From Tubiluchus corallicola (taxonomy: Eukaryota > Priapulida > Priapulimorpha > Priapulimorphida > Tubiluchidae): a stretch of 60,000 nucleotides of DNA. Made by a program: the position numbers and the translations under genes. Every line of letters begins with the position of its first letter. Position 1 is the first letter of the stretch. The stretch covers positions 312,001 to 372,000 of the forward strand of contig JAQGDQ010000042.1 of the NCBI GenBank assembly GCA_030141605.1. The letters are read 5' to 3'. The notes beneath the pieces were generated by a model. It did no database searches. It was not told the origin of the DNA and saw nothing but the letters and a program-made list of their open reading frames with translations. This document shows, piece by piece, positions 29,101 through 41,600 of this stretch.

Positions 29101-30310
29101 ACTGCGGTCGCTGCTAGATCTCATCCACAGCAGCTGTGGGGAAAGGGTTAAGGCAATGACCTACCAAACAAAATTCCTCGGCTTCCTGCATTTAGCATTT
29201 AGAGTTTTATTTGGTTAATTCAATGCTCAATGGTTCTTGTGACCTAAACCTTACTTTCTGAATATATTACTCTATTTTGCATAACAAAATATACTGTGCT
29301 AGTGTGCTAAACTTAAATAAGTAATTATTATCTTGATTATTCAAAGGCATTTTCGCACTACTAGCCTTTAGACTGCCTACATGAAACAACTGTCTATAAA
29401 AATGAATACATATATGTGAATAAGTAAGTTTACTCGTAGGCCTAAATGATGAAAGAACTTATGTAATATAGGCAAAATCATATAAATATCACATAAATTT
29501 GTTTAATGAAAACCATCAGATGTATATTTTGGGACTAAATTATATGTGTTAAAAAGGACATAGGCATAGTGTTCGTGTAAGAAACTGAAAAAAGTGTGAT
29601 ACATATAATGACGAGTAGCATATAGCAGACTGCACAACGCACTCGTTCTGTCTGTCGCAAATACGATTATTTTACCCTAATATTTGACGTTCTAGAAGAT
29701 ATCCTCTTATCCAGCCACAGCAAGGGGTTAATATCCTCCAAACCCTTTCATTACATGTGAGTTTACGTGCCCCATTTTCTTCAGACGAGTGTCAACAAAA
29801 GTTGCTCGTTTTGTAAAAAAAAAACTAAGAAAATTTGACTGTACCCTGTGTGCCTACATCGTTTGAGAGACGGTTTATCTGACATGATCTGGTAAATAAT
29901 CAGCAGCTAACTATTATTGCCATCCGCTTTGCTGTTTAGGTTTTTCAGTTCAGAAAATTGTCTAATTACACAGTAAATCTATTGAGACAATAAACTTGTA
30001 TAACAGACACGCACAAAACATTTTTCTAATTTGTAACAATAATGTAACAAGATTAGAGAAAGAACAAAATAACGAAATAATAAATGAAACGGGTAAACGA
30101 GTACCCGCGTAAAATTTTCATTAACAATTAAAAAATTTTTTGTAAAAAGGCATTGAGCTTTTCTTCAAGACATAAAAACAAATGTTCATGCACTCTGACA
30201 CAAGGATATAATGCACCACATGCAGTATACCCAGACAAATATACCCAGAATACGTAAATCAGACAAGTGTCAAACACATTACATAGAAATGCTGCAGGTG
30301 TTCGTGTATT

Positions 30311-30678
30311 CAGGGCTGGGTTATCCTACAGGCTAATGTAGGCTACAGCCTACGGCCTCTCTAGTCTGATAGTCTGTCTTTTCCCTCAGACTCTCAAGTC
30401 TTGAGGGCCCTGCTAAAACATTTTCAAACATTTTTTTTGAAAAATTAGTATAATATTTTAATATTTTGCACTGCTGAATAATTCATTTAACTTAAATTAA
30501 AATTTATGAAAACACAATTTATTTGAGATAAAGGGCTCCTATTTGAGACCCTTTCTTTGAGATAAGAGGCTCCTGATTGAAGTTCGAGACGGATGCAGGT
30601 GAATTAGATGATGGCTCCGTTTAAGGGAGCCCGTAATTTCATTAGCCTAGGGGCCCCAAAAGGCTATAATCTGGCCTG
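30311..30678. mobile_element. hAT-like non-autonomous element (MITE)
   Basis: 368 bp starting CAGGGCTGGGTTAT and ending ATAATCTGGCCTG, with imperfect terminal inverted repeats (both ends read CAGG...TAATG...TAGGC in the outward direction). Flanks CGTGTATT and CATGTATC agree at 6 of 8 positions, consistent with a decayed 8-bp target duplication. CAGGG termini with 8-bp duplications are typical of hAT elements. No transposase. Confidence 0.6.
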
Positions 30679-31904
30679 CATGTATCACGTTATAAAACTT
30701 AATATAAACAGTTTGTTAAATTATTTTTATCAGGGACAATTTCCACATGAATGTAAGTGCACGTCACTTGTATGCCTTTAATAATGGCATAACCTTGTGT
30801 GAAGCTGAGTTCAAAAATTAGACCTAATTACTAAGTTGCAAATTTCTAAATCCTTATAAAGAATTTTGTTTGGATCGCTCTTTAACCTCTACACTAAAAC
30901 CGGCTGAGAATTATTCTCCATGTGAAAGCGCAACCCCTTTTGATAAGAAATTCATTCCGTGGGGAAAGAGTTAACTTGCTGCATTTATATTTGGCTCCAT
31001 CGTAAAATTATTAACTGGGCTTATGTGTGGCCTTGACCCACTGTGCACTATTCAAGCGTTTTCATAAAACTAGACAGACTGCTATACTGGAATGCCAATT
31101 AGATAAGAATATTTTTTTATTCTGCCAAATCAAATATTTCCATGTTGACACAAAACAATCGACCTTGGATCTGTTGATATTAAACGTGTAAAACTTTACA
31201 CATTTAACTGAAAACGTTTAAGTTTGGAATAGGAAACTTTTGAAACGTTCAAGTGCGTTTATTTCTTTCATTGTTGTGTTTGCATTTTCTTGAAAGTTTT
31301 AAAATAGTGAAACTATTAGAAGAAGGAACAAATGATATAAAACATATTGTGAAGCATATTTTCAGTCACCAAATTTTTGCTTTTCACCTTAACTATTATT
31401 ATAGAAAACTACAGGAAAAGTCGGAGGCATCATGTCAACGAGCGATGTAATATGCGGCATGGGACAGAGAAACATTGTTTTGTGACGTTTGCGTGGGTGG
31501 GTAGACATCTTTGTTTTTGAGAAATTTGTGTAAGTGGCTACAGATCAACATTGCCATAAGAAATACCAAAAAACTAAGCGGAAATAGTTTTTGACTGAAA
31601 CCTTTTACTAAACTGAGAACAACCGCAATTCATACTGTTTTATTTTTCGCTGTGACAAATACTTTCCATTTTCTTATAAACTGCATGCAGCTATAAGCAA
31701 TTAGTATAACCGTGAAACCATACAACGCACCTGAAACATCTATGAAGCCTAATTGTACTATTATAACAATTGCTTTTACATAAACTTAAGTTATTTTCTG
31801 TCTGTCATGTCAAGTAATTCTTCCCGAAGGTCTCTCACCCTACGCTCAACAGCATTAACCCTTTATTTAATTTTAAAAATTCAGCGTCTCTCGAAGCTAT
31901 GCTG

Positions 31905-32637
31905 CTAGCAAGGTTGTAGATAGGTCGTTCAGCGGGCAGACAGAGAGCTGTTTTTGCGAGGACTTCGAGGGAGCTAGGTCGACGCGCAAGCAGACGTACA
32001 GTGACGTCAGTGAGCTGTGAAAAATTGCGAGATTAACCGATGATTTTTATAATAAGTTTTAAAAGAATGAAGCAGTCAGACATGTTTCGACATTTAACGT
32101 AATAAACTGGCTGGGATACTTGTGTAAGCATACGAGTTTAATCTCGCGATAAAGTCCATCGTGATTTAGCTTTCTTTGTTTTAAATTCTGAATTGTGTTC
32201 AGAGTGATAATTCATTACTATACAAAAATTTTGTGTTCCATAAATTGCTGAATTTATATTTCGGTTTATAGATAAGTTTTACGAGTTTTGGTCAATAAAA
32301 GTCGGTTATAAGTGATAAGTGGCTGTTCACTTTGCCTGATGTTGCTTAAAGAAACCGAGGTATTTTTCGAAATTGAACGCGACTACTACGCTACATTCCT
32401 GCCTACCAAACGCAAATTATGTACATGTTTTTCTATTATAAATAGCACGTGAGTTGTTAATAGCCTACAAACCTGTAATGTAAGTTCAGATATAAAAGGG
32501 TTAGGCTCCATTCTGAGTACAAAGTTCGCCGGTCAAAAACATTTATTATGTTATTACGTTATTCTGTCATAAGAAAAAAAGCGTGAATGAATGATCGAAG
32601 AAACCATCAAAGAGGAAGAAAGAGATGACCAAATCAC
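31905..32637 (+). promoter_or_regulatory. Probable promoter and 5' UTR of the nuclear receptor gene
   Basis: A CpG-richer stretch (about 31905-32035) in AT-rich surroundings, containing a full CRE palindrome TGACGTCA at 32002-32009, lies about 630 bp before the predicted start ATG. A stop codon (TGA) sits in frame four codons before the ATG. The transcription start is not determined. Confidence 0.4.
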
Positions 32638-32689
32638 ATGACCAAGTCTAGGACTCACTCCACTGATCTAGGATCTTTCAGCAGTAATG
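32638..32689 (+). CDS. Nuclear receptor exon 1: short N-terminal coding exon
   Basis: ATG at 32638 encodes [17 protein letters not shown] and ends phase 1 at a strong donor (AATG then GTGAGTAAC). This matches the phase-1 acceptor of the DNA-binding-domain exon 13 kb downstream. There is an in-frame TGA upstream. Found from donor strength and phase only, so transcript evidence would decide. Confidence 0.55.
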
Positions 32690-35600
32690 GTGAGTAACAT
32701 AACAGTAACATAGCCATATTTTTTATAAGGCAGGTCTATTAAACAATAGTAAATATAAATATTATTCGTAAGCGTATGAACGCAAGATCACATTGTAACT
32801 ATAATTATTAATCAGAAAAGGTACTCCAAAAACAAAATTTTGATGCAAACTAGCGAAAACTAGCCGACGTCAAATTTAGTCCTATGTAAAAACATTATGG
32901 TATTTGCCACTTAAGCAATTTGTTAGACGTATCCTCATCATTCTACCTTTTCAGTTAAACTAACGATCGAATTAGCGAGATAACCATCGGTATCAAATTA
33001 ATGGCTACTTGTACTTTGTGTTTAAAATTTAAAACATAGCTATCACATAAATTCATAAAACTCTTCTACATAAAATAACAAGTGCAGAATTGCAATACAT
33101 TAGTATAAACCTGTATGAACCAATACTATATAAAGCCTATTTAGAAAGCTGAAACTGGTCTGCAATGAGAAAACCCCATAAAAATCATTCACGTACATCC
33201 TCAGGCATATGTGGACTATCTGGACCTGCTTTAATCCGTTTTTGGCTTTTTCTAAACATTTTAGAAAGTGTCTTAGTCTTCTTTCGGTTAGTAAGAACTG
33301 ATCATGAGCAGTATGATTGCAGATTTAGATCAGCATCATAGGTAAGCTAAGTTATGTTGCGGTGTGAATTCTTAGATTTTGCAAATTCGATAATTTTACA
33401 TTTGAAATAATCTCAATTTATATGCAAATACGTAACTGTTCAAGATCAGCATTCAGTGCTTTAATAGTTCATTACCATCTTCATTTCTCTCCTTATTAGA
33501 TTTAGACTGTAGCTTTACTCAAATTATAATTTTCTTAGTTTAGTCATTGAAATCGTGTTATATTAACTTTTATTGTGACATTTTAGAGGCTTTATTAAAT
33601 AATTGAAAGGAACACCTCGGCATTCATTAATAATGATCCAAAGTTTATACATTTCAAAAGCTTTATTGTAACCCTTGCTGATTTCATGTAACTTCTTCAT
33701 CTCATTCTTCAAAATTTAATAACAATTTTTAGTAAAATTAGTGACATATCATATCTATGTAGTATTATATGGAGGTAAAAAACAATATTATTGTTTATCG
33801 GTAGTCACTGCGTAAAAATTAAAAGAGATCACCAAAATATTCTAGAACATTTTCTTGCTAGAAAATTTACAATTGTACCTGTCATTTTTTTGTTATATTT
33901 TAAATAGATAAATTTATCGTCACTTATGGGTATAATTCAATCTACATTTTAATTTTTTTACTTGTAAAGTATATTGAACAAGAAGGGTTTTACGTTGTCT
34001 GTATTTTATATAGTCAACCGACATTATGATTTTATTAGCATTAATTTACCAGGAATTGCTGCCTGGGTTATGATCAATGAAACGTGACTTAGCAATGAGC
34101 TTGGATGGATCGTCATGCAGTTTAATCAGTCGCACAATTTCAGGCCTTCAAATTTGGAACGAAAAAATCTGAGACAGGCTAAGTTTATTATTCATAAACT
34201 GATCAAAGATATGTACAAACATATACACTGCTATTTGAGATGTTAAATTGATTTTTTGAAAGATTTAGGCTATTACATACAATATTGATTGTATCCGGTA
34301 TACATTGTTTTACGAGTAAATTGCCATTTCATAATCGTGCAAAGGAACTTCAAATAACTTAAAGAAAGTGGAAAATGACTTATTGATGGCGAAAATTAAG
34401 CGAGAATTTGAGACCATCTTGTTCTAGTTTTAATCATATGCTAGATATTAACTATATCCTGCGACTTTATACTTTGCCTATGCCTTTTTAATACACAAAA
34501 ATGTGTCTATTAACCGCAAACTCAATATTACATTGTATGGTAATGAGTAAACTCTTAGAGTTGGCAAATGGCAGATTTCAGTGGTCTTTCAATACAAAGT
34601 TTACGTTTCCTAAAAAACAAACAAAATAATATGATTTTTCAGCTAAGTTTTTACCTACATTACAATATGTTCAATATGCTTCCTGACACTTCAATTGTTT
34701 TTCTCACTCGATGGCTGAATTGATCAATGGCTTTATTGATAATGCAATTACACTAATATCAGTAAAATAAAGATAATACAATCATATTAATATCATGTTA
34801 ATTAATATCTTTTTCATTTTCATTGGACTGGATGATCAGATATAAAATTTTATTTTTTGTACTTCTTTAGAAAAACTTAATGAGCAAGTGCTAATACAAG
34901 TGGGATAAAAATTCTAGGCTCTGTGGAATTTGATAAAGGGCTAGTTTTTTGTCCAGGCTGTACAGTACTGAAATTCGTGTTGCCTTGAAAATCAGCCAAA
35001 GGTTATTACCAAGAACTGCAAAGCCAAGTGAACACGTTTGTTAGTTGTACTTTATTGATTTTCATGGTTTTCTTGTTAAATCTCCACATGGTAATTTTGT
35101 TATTGAATGTACATGCATTATACTTTTTAAGACAACAACTCGTCTATAAATCGTTCACTATATGCGTAAATTTTAAAATTTGTTTTGATGAAACCCGCTT
35201 TCTTTTTTGCAAAATTGTTTTTCGTTTTCCCACAAAACCTGATAATAAACAATTAAGCAAATAAAACAGCCAGGATTAAGCATCCACTTGTGGATTAATT
35301 ACTTAACTTAAATTTCTTGTCTTACGAACGTATGCAGATTCCGAAGACATCCACCATTAACGTTGGTGTAATCGGATAAAAAATGAAGTTCAAATACATA
35401 GGCCTACTTGGTGTTTTAAACAGGCCTAATACTAGTATTGTTTGAAAGAAGAAACTTAGATTTAACGATTCTCAGCGATTAACTTTAGTATTGCTATAAA
35501 AAGTAATCATCTTAGGAAGCATTAATGTTGGTACTGTTTATTTTAACTCTGATTTCATTTGATGTTTCAATCTTCTATGATTTTGAGACGCAACGTAACT

Positions 35601-38600
35601 TGAAACCCTGAAATGTTAATACGAATGGATTTCTTGTGCTTGTGCTGCCATCTCGCGGTCGAGTAAACAAAGTAGCATGGGTATGTACAGAGACTCTAAT
35701 AGTCGGTTAAACTTATTTCACGGTTCCAACGCTGGCTCTTTGGTCTTGATTAAGGTGTCCTTTTTGCTGAATCCTTTATGTACCTACTGGCTTTCCTAAG
35801 CAAGTAATACACTTTGTCCTATTATAATCTTTAACACACAATGTCATCTAGTACGTTATAAGTCCTCGTTTAGTAGTGTAAGTAGTACCAAAATGTTAAA
35901 CTAGGCCTCTTAGTGCCGTTGCACATCACAAATATTTTCTGCAAAAAAGAAATAGTACACACTATCTCTCCTAATGTGTATCTAATAACGTTAAAATTAA
36001 TTCAATCGGAATTATATGTAAAAGCTTCATAACACTTGTGCTACCACCTCGTAGATCTACTAATATTAATTGTGCTATTAAAATATCTACTTTTCTGCCC
36101 TGTTCTCCTAAGTGAGACAGTAATATTTAGCAGCACTTTGATTTTTTAAATAAATTATTATTTTTATGAATCTTGAGTCCGAAATTTCCATGGGTGAGTA
36201 ATTAATTGTGCAATCACATTAATAAATTTATGGGATTACGCCTACATAAATTTAATCACAACATTCTTGTCATACAGCGATAATAAACGCAGGCTTTCAA
36301 GCATTCTATCTTACTATATGCTTCGTTGCTACTTCTTTGTGCAAAAAATCGTAAGCCTTTCTCTGTGGATTTTCTTGGTTTCTAGAATCTGAGATTCGGG
36401 CAACTACTGCTTTTGTTACAACAGGTCATAACTGTGATTGCAATAAGCTCTAATCCAGACTGCAGTAACAAACAAGCACAATATCGACATTGAAAAGTCT
36501 TTTGGATTGATAACATTTAGCTAACAGATTGAATGTTGATTGAAGTACAAAATACAGCACATGCATTATACTTTATATAGATAGGCAAGTCTGTTCTTTT
36601 CACAGTGGGAAATGATGTCACATACAAAGTTTCTTATTACACAAATCAAATGAAGAGAAACGTTCATTCACAGAAATACAGATTACGTCACTGGTGGTTT
36701 TTGTGTGAATATAATTAATAAAAACATTAACTATATTTCCACGAGGTTTGACGCGCCTGGTATGTAAGATTTAACCGTTATCTGTGTGGCAATCATGCAG
36801 GAATAGTATATTTCATTAGAATATAATTTCCACTTTTTTCGTTCATGGCTAACGATTCCTGTCGGGGTTCTCCTAGTATAGTTTATCTACTTATACGAAA
36901 TGCATGCGTGCTTTTGAAAGTATAATACGAAACATGAGATTTTTTAATAAAATATCGAACTTCTGGCAAAAAATAACGCATTAAAATCCACGCTTTATAA
37001 TGTCGCACTTTGTGATTTCGTTTGTAAAATAGTTCTTTATTCACGTGTGACTAAATGTGGTTTAATTCAGGTATTGTGTGTTGTCTTTGGGACGAGATGA
37101 GACGTAGTTGAACAACACTGAATCTGGCCAATGAATGGGCGGATGATTGCCGAATTTCTGACGATACTCGTTCTGACGATTTCAACTGCCATATTGACCG
37201 TGCTGACAGCCTTTATAAATAGCCTCCACATGACAATATACATGTATATATAGACAGTAAACACCAGACGTTGTTTGCTTTCTTTGTGATGAAGTTTTTT
37301 TACAAATAATAATTTAAAAAATTAAATTACGTAAAAAGAAAAAAAGATGTTAGAACGCTTTTTTCACGAAATGTCTTGCATAAACATTACAGTTTTTTGG
37401 CGCTCAGTTTCCAATCTCATAGGATTAAAACAAAAGTGTGTCTAGATGGACACGAGTAAGATACGACTAAACTATTTAGAAAAGTTTTCTTCAATGAGTA
37501 TTTCATGCCAAAAGCCTGGTTTGCTTTATGGGTAAAGTAAGCAAGGAGAAAACGAAAATAAACACTCTACCACTTCGCATAATTTAACTAGAGTTTTACT
37601 TGTCCAACTGATGAGGACTTTGAGGGAAGGGGTTACCTACTGGGCCATAATTTTTACCTTTACCCACACGCACAAGCAGAAATGTAAATGTGTTTTGCCA
37701 CCAAGAACTTCTCGTCCTCTCTGTTCTTCTAGTTGCTGCAAAAAAACTTGCACTGTGAACCTTTTACACACATTGGTGATGCCGCCCCTCCCCAAACTGA
37801 CAAAAGTATGATAGCCCTGGAAAGGGTCAATGAACAGAAGGAAAGAGGTTATGGAGAAGGAAATGTGCGTCAGTTTCCGAGGCAAGCCCGGCTGTTGGAG
37901 AACTGGCCCAATTCGGGCTATGATATCCGAATAAACTGGGTTTGGTATTTATATGCCCGAGCGTGTGGTCCCTCCAGACTGTGCTTATTTAAGTTGCACT
38001 AACTCTGCTGCTTCTAATGTAATGTACATCTAACTCTAAGTATCAGTTCACTCCACGCCTGCACTAAATTACTGTTATTTTCTTTAAACTCTAAATTTTC
38101 TCAAAGAGAAATTCGCTATTATGGTTTTTGCAATCTTGTGATTTTCGCAGTGCACTAACAAAAATTACAGAAATGCATGAATCCCTAGTCTTGGACTTGT
38201 TGGTGTTGGTGTCGATGTTGTTGCTATATTTATCTTTAAAACCTTCCACAAAACACAGTTTTCAACGTAGGATGAAATTTTGCGCACAAATACTAACTAC
38301 AATTGCCAGCAGATGGCAACGAAGCTCGATTTTTCGTTTTTTCAACAGTGACGCAGTTATGACGTCATCACTATATATCCAATTTCTAGTAAAACATCCT
38401 AAAAAGCGTCGAAGCGTTACTAGGCACTATAATTTTTTGTAGGAAGTCCATAGGGAAACATCTCTGACCTCCAGTCGGGGCGAACTCTTTAAAATACTCT
38501 TCGGCTCATCAGGAAACCCAAGTTCGAATCCCAGTCGGTAAAATTTTCTCACGCACCGAAATTAATTTCGCCGATCGTAAAAAAGCAGTAAACAGTATCT

Positions 38601-41600
38601 CAGTGCCGGATCCGAGCACATTAGCGCTTCCAATCTTGTCATCGTCATCATCGTCGTCGTTTCCGTTGCCGTCGTAGTTGTTGATGCTGTTGCTCTTCCC
38701 TTTTGTTGTTGTTGTCATGGTTCTGGTTTTCATTGTCGTTGTGTTGCCATTGTTGTCGTAATAAATAATAATTTTTCGCATCTACTAATACCCATTTGGC
38801 CATTTTTCATTTATTGTATAATGTATGTTTATACAATTACATATAATTTTTGTCTGTTTGAGATCCTTAATCCAAAAAATACAAGCAACACGAATCACAT
38901 GAATTAGATTAGTCGCAATAACTTTGTCTTACGTACGTAAGTTACTTGTACATAAATTCGTGATACATAAATAAATTTTGTAAAACGTTTCTTACTTTTC
39001 TTATTCAATTTATAAAGAACTATAATTTAGCACTATAGCCATAATTATTGGTTGCTGTAGCAGTTTGTTGACGATATGCCCAAAATTAGTTTTTCCGGCG
39101 ACTGATAGGTCTAATCAACATTATCGCCTACATATCTATTCTCTAAATAAACTGCGTACCCATTCTTTATCTTACTCCTATGTATATTGCGATGTAGGAT
39201 GCAAACAAGTCAGTCTGGAATATTTACTGTGGCGATAGAAGAATTGCTTCTCTGCTTGTAATTTGCATTAATGACAAACCCGTTGCTAATGACAACATTA
39301 TACAAGGCATATATTAACTCTCTCATCTCGTGCCTAAACAAGGGCCGATCCAGAATGTTGGGGTGCTTTTGCTAATTTTATTTCAGCGATTTCTAGACAA
39401 TTATTTAGTAAATGTGAATTCGTACCAGTTTATGAAATTGTGTAATAGAAGTTGTTCCAAAGTCTTCGTAATTTTATTCATTGTTATTCTTGGTCTAGAA
39501 ACTGTACTGTGTGAATACTACTGTATACTGCGCATGCCTTACATTTATAATACAAATTATACATGATATGAGATTAACATAGATTGCTGTTGCACCCTTT
39601 CCTCCCTAAGTGTAGTACAGCAATCACGCAGCACCCATTTTCCTATTTCCCCCAAGACTTCGGCCAGTGGTCAACCAGTGTAAATGACCTCAGATGACCG
39701 ATGGTGTGAGCACGGACAGTGTTTACCTCTTTCCTAGGTCGCTGGTATTATTTATTCGCCGACTGCGCGCATTTCAGCACTAATTACTGATATACGATAT
39801 TAGCACATGCTGCAGTGGTCATTTCAGGGATCGGGTCACGTGACTAGCCAAGACTGACCAGTGGTCAAAGGCCTTAACTCGAGCATGTTAACCCGTTTAT
39901 CTGTTAGCGGTGAACAGCGTAGGGTTGAATATCTGTGATACAGTTGTTTTCAACTCGAGTTAACACCCTTCACTCTAGTTTCCTGAAAAGGTAGGCCGAC
40001 AATTCAGCTGTAATTCAAGGCTAATTAAATGAGTACGTAAGTAGTGTAAAATTGTTTAAACATTGTATTGGAAAAAGCGACAAGGACGTTTTTCATTTTT
40101 ATCGCAACAGATCGGTTTTTGTTGTGCTAGCATTTTTTATCATTTTAAATTTTATTTTTGACCTTTGACCTACATATTATATCAATATTATTTATATACG
40201 TACATAATTTATGAATTTGTAAATAATTGGATATTCATAGTATGCTGAAAAGATAATCGAGAGAAAATAAGGTTCGGAGAAGTCCGTTACATGTATATTA
40301 TAAAGCATATGTAATTAATGTAGTATATATACTTAAACCTAATGTTATGTGTGTTAGCTTTAAATCCATACGTTGCAAATAGGTATTTTATATCAAGTGT
40401 ATATAAAACTGGCTATGTAAAAGTTGAAAGTTTGGGCCATTCTGGCTAAAATAGTGAATCACAGTCAATCACTGAGGGACAATATAATTTTCATGTTGGT
40501 TCATCGACAGTTGGAATGAAGTATTTAACATGATTGTAAACGCGAAAGCTTATAAGTAATGGCACAATACAAGCAATTATGGCTTCCGGATTTGACAGAA
40601 ACGAATAAGGAAGAATGCAAAACGGAAATACAAACTGGTGGGAAGAAGGAAACGAATGGACCAGAAATAGACTGTGTCATTACTAGGAACGATATTGGTT
40701 ACTATCGTATGCAAAACCCCACAGACCACGTAGTAATTATTGCAAATAGAAAGCAAATTTATTTTATGGCGGGTTCCATGAAAGGCCTACTGAAGATTAT
40801 ATGAGTATTAAATAGAGATTCGAAAATTTTGTTAACAGTTTTTGTATACGCAGCTATTTCACATGCATACATCATTTGAAACCACGTTGGCTGTGGGTTT
40901 CTAGGTAGACACGCCCAGCAACGAGTTTCTGGTGCGCCATTGCGCAATATTATGCAAGATGATGTTAACGCGTTAATTAAAGGAAACATCTCAATTAGTG
41001 AGTCATTTTCTGAGGTATGCAGGCTGATCTTGGAAATATTTAAGCACCCTGTCATTATTAGGTTTCACCATTTATAAAAGTGCACAGAAATTTAAAAAAT
41101 ATGAAAATCATATATTAAAATAAAAAAGCGGTATGCCATTAAAATAAAATAATCATGTCCTCTATTGTCGTGGCTACTTTCATGTAAGGTTGCAAAGTTG
41201 CAGGCTTCGTGTTAAAGCAATTTATGCCTAGCATGTTCGAAACAGTGCATAACTTTGAAATATAATTAATAATTCAATAATTTTAATTGCAGTATGTATA
41301 AGATCAAGAGTGATGAACTCATGAAAAATGCACAAAATGTGAAATGGTCGTCCACAATTTTAAAATACGTCTGGTGTTTACAATCATATTTCATATTTAT
41401 TTTTATCCTATTCTGTACAGGCCTGCGCAATATGTCGCTGCAAAAATAGTGTATTATCAAATTGATTATTGCACAAACACGAATGCAGATTATAGATTCA
41501 CATTAAAAATACCCGCTACAGTTTGTGCAGTACCTACCAACTCGGTAATTGTTATAATGATAGTAGTGAATACGTGTCCTTCAGGTGTGGTGCATGTATG

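Larger units (their letters stand above)
24833..31904. other. Intergenic region, AT-rich
   Basis: About 7 kb between the coiled-coil and nuclear receptor genes. Contains the compound microsatellite at 25890-26102 and the hAT-like element at 30311-30678. All open frames are short and have no recognisable motif. I cannot exclude small exons or RNA genes. Confidence 0.6.

Noticed and set aside
30880-30976. piggyBac-like MITE with TTAA ends
   Set aside because: Both ends contain TTAAC followed by pyrimidine-rich sequence, but the terminal repeats do not match beyond a few bases.
37611-38002. Overlapping open frames on both strands
   Set aside because: Mutually overlapping frames without motifs, splice partners or signal sequences, within the nuclear receptor intron.
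40759-41055. 98-codon minus-strand frame
   Set aside because: No recognisable domain and it overlaps the candidate alternative exon region antisense; no splice support.
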